64,000 nt of DNA from Rhizaria sp. SCN 62-66 (lineage: Eukaryota > Rhizaria, unplaced): positions 62,001 to 126,000 of the forward strand of contig MEDY01000055.1 of NCBI GenBank assembly GCA_001724265.1, in the 5' to 3' direction. A program made the position numbers and the translations under genes. Below the pieces are notes generated by a model that saw only the letters and a list, made by a program, of their open reading frames with translations, had not been told where the DNA came from and did no database searches. This document shows, piece by piece, positions 63,229-64,000 of the stretch. Position 1 is the stretch's first letter, and every line of letters starts with the position of its first letter.

Positions 63229-64000
63229 GGCGTCGGCTTCAAAGCAGCAACGCGCAGCTGAGCAGAACAGAGTCTAGCGACTCTTGGAGCTAGGTGACGA
63301 TTGTCTCTCCGCTGAGGGATAGAACAAGCGCGGTTGTGGGGGAAGCGAAATAAAGAGTGAAGTTCTGAAACTGAATGTCTGAGACGGTGTCACACAAAGT
63401 ATATCGTGATTGAGAATGAATGTGTGAGATCGGGCAAAGAGGGTCTTGGTCGAGGTCAGGGTCAGCACGGCCGAATCATGAAGATATGCCATAGTTAATC
63501 ATTGGTCAGTCCAAATATGAGCAAAAGAAGAGTAATAATACAACTTAAACAAAGTTATATAGGATATAGTATGCTTATATATGAGGTCTAGGCCTCGATC
63601 TTGCAGTATTATTTCGGCAACAACTTGAAGACCTGCGAGATCAGGCCTGAAAAAAATGAGTAGGTATATCGTAGAAACAATCACTCTGGAAGCTGTTCGC
63701 ATAATGCCACAGCTGATATGCTCATAAATAACTTGAATTGCATGATATCACTGCTATTCCCCCTCAATAACCCCAGAACCAATGTCATTTCTTGAGGTTT
63801 GGCTCACGGCGCAGCACGCAACGGCAACAACTTGGTCCGTCCAGTCGGACGGCCGCAGTGGGGTTCGCAAAAATTTGACGGTCGAAGCGAGTCGCTCGGC
63901 CAAATCGGCGAAGGTCAGCTTCGGCACGGTTTGGCGAGTTCAATATACAGCTTGATGGTGTGGATGTGATGTTATTATCAGATATGGATGTTTTTTTATT
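63229..64000. other. upstream region of the CCCH gene
   Basis: About 600 bp of AT-rich sequence without a supportable ORF, then a GC-richer patch (about 63800-63940) containing GTTCGCAAAA (63863-63872) preceded by CAGTCGG. Probably 5' leader and promoter of the minus-strand gene. No start of a further gene is visible before the right edge. Confidence 0.45.
63863..63872 (+). promoter_or_regulatory. candidate promoter motif GTTCGCAAAA
   Basis: Third copy of the 10-mer in the window's intergenic DNA, about 635 bp upstream of the CCCH gene start. The match to the copy at 42879 extends to GGTTCGCAAAAAT. Confidence 0.3.

Noticed and set aside
63855-63885. tRNA B-box-like GGTTCG near the right end
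   Set aside because: The following bases do not complete a B box, and no cloverleaf or A box can be built around it.

Overview
This is nuclear DNA from a unicellular eukaryote with GC-rich coding sequence and AT-richer intergenic and intronic DNA. The evidence is spliceosomal GT-AG introns, a CDC7 kinase, a nucleolin-type protein, a SUN-domain nuclear-envelope protein and a tristetraprolin-type CCCH protein. Donor sites are GTACGT (three introns) or GTATGT (one). The species and supergroup cannot be fixed from the window alone; a free-living protist is the most I would say. Proteins are swollen by low-complexity Ala, Ser, Gly, Pro, Asn and Gln tracts, and several genes are far longer than their family norm.

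Layout: (1) 1-2000 (+), 3' end of a CDC7 kinase gene with one intron; the window opens inside a very long low-complexity insert just before the APE motif. (2) 2646-40190 (+), a 37.5-kb intronless reading frame of 12,514 codons for a four-domain voltage-gated calcium-channel alpha-1-like protein. All four 6-TM repeats, the pore acidic residues (E/D/D/D), the EF-hand-like region and the pre-IQ/IQ region are recognisable. Between them lie linkers of thousands of residues and a DEP-like domain just after domain I. One in-frame TAG (6312-6314) interrupts domain I. (3) 41163-42284 (+), a two-RRM, RGG-tailed nucleolin-like protein (NSR1/gar2 type). (4) 42994-46646 (+), a SUN-domain protein with three exons, two of them tiny. 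(5) About 46945-47440, a decayed helical-repeat-like coding trace, then a possible small spliced ORF (47810-48078). (6) 48150-58616 (+), a 3,488-residue protein I do not recognise, with an acidic Ser/Asp block and three FG-containing acidic repeats. (7) 58885-63228 (-), a tandem-CCCH zinc-finger protein with one intron and a roughly 1,200-residue low-complexity tail, convergent with gene 6. (8) 63229-64000, its upstream region.

The genes belong to unrelated housekeeping processes: replication initiation, calcium entry, ribosome biogenesis, the nuclear envelope and mRNA turnover. There is no operon-like logic. The most unusual element is the giant calcium-channel-like gene. A second point of interest is a 10-bp motif, GTTCGCAAAA or its complement, in three of the intergenic regions.
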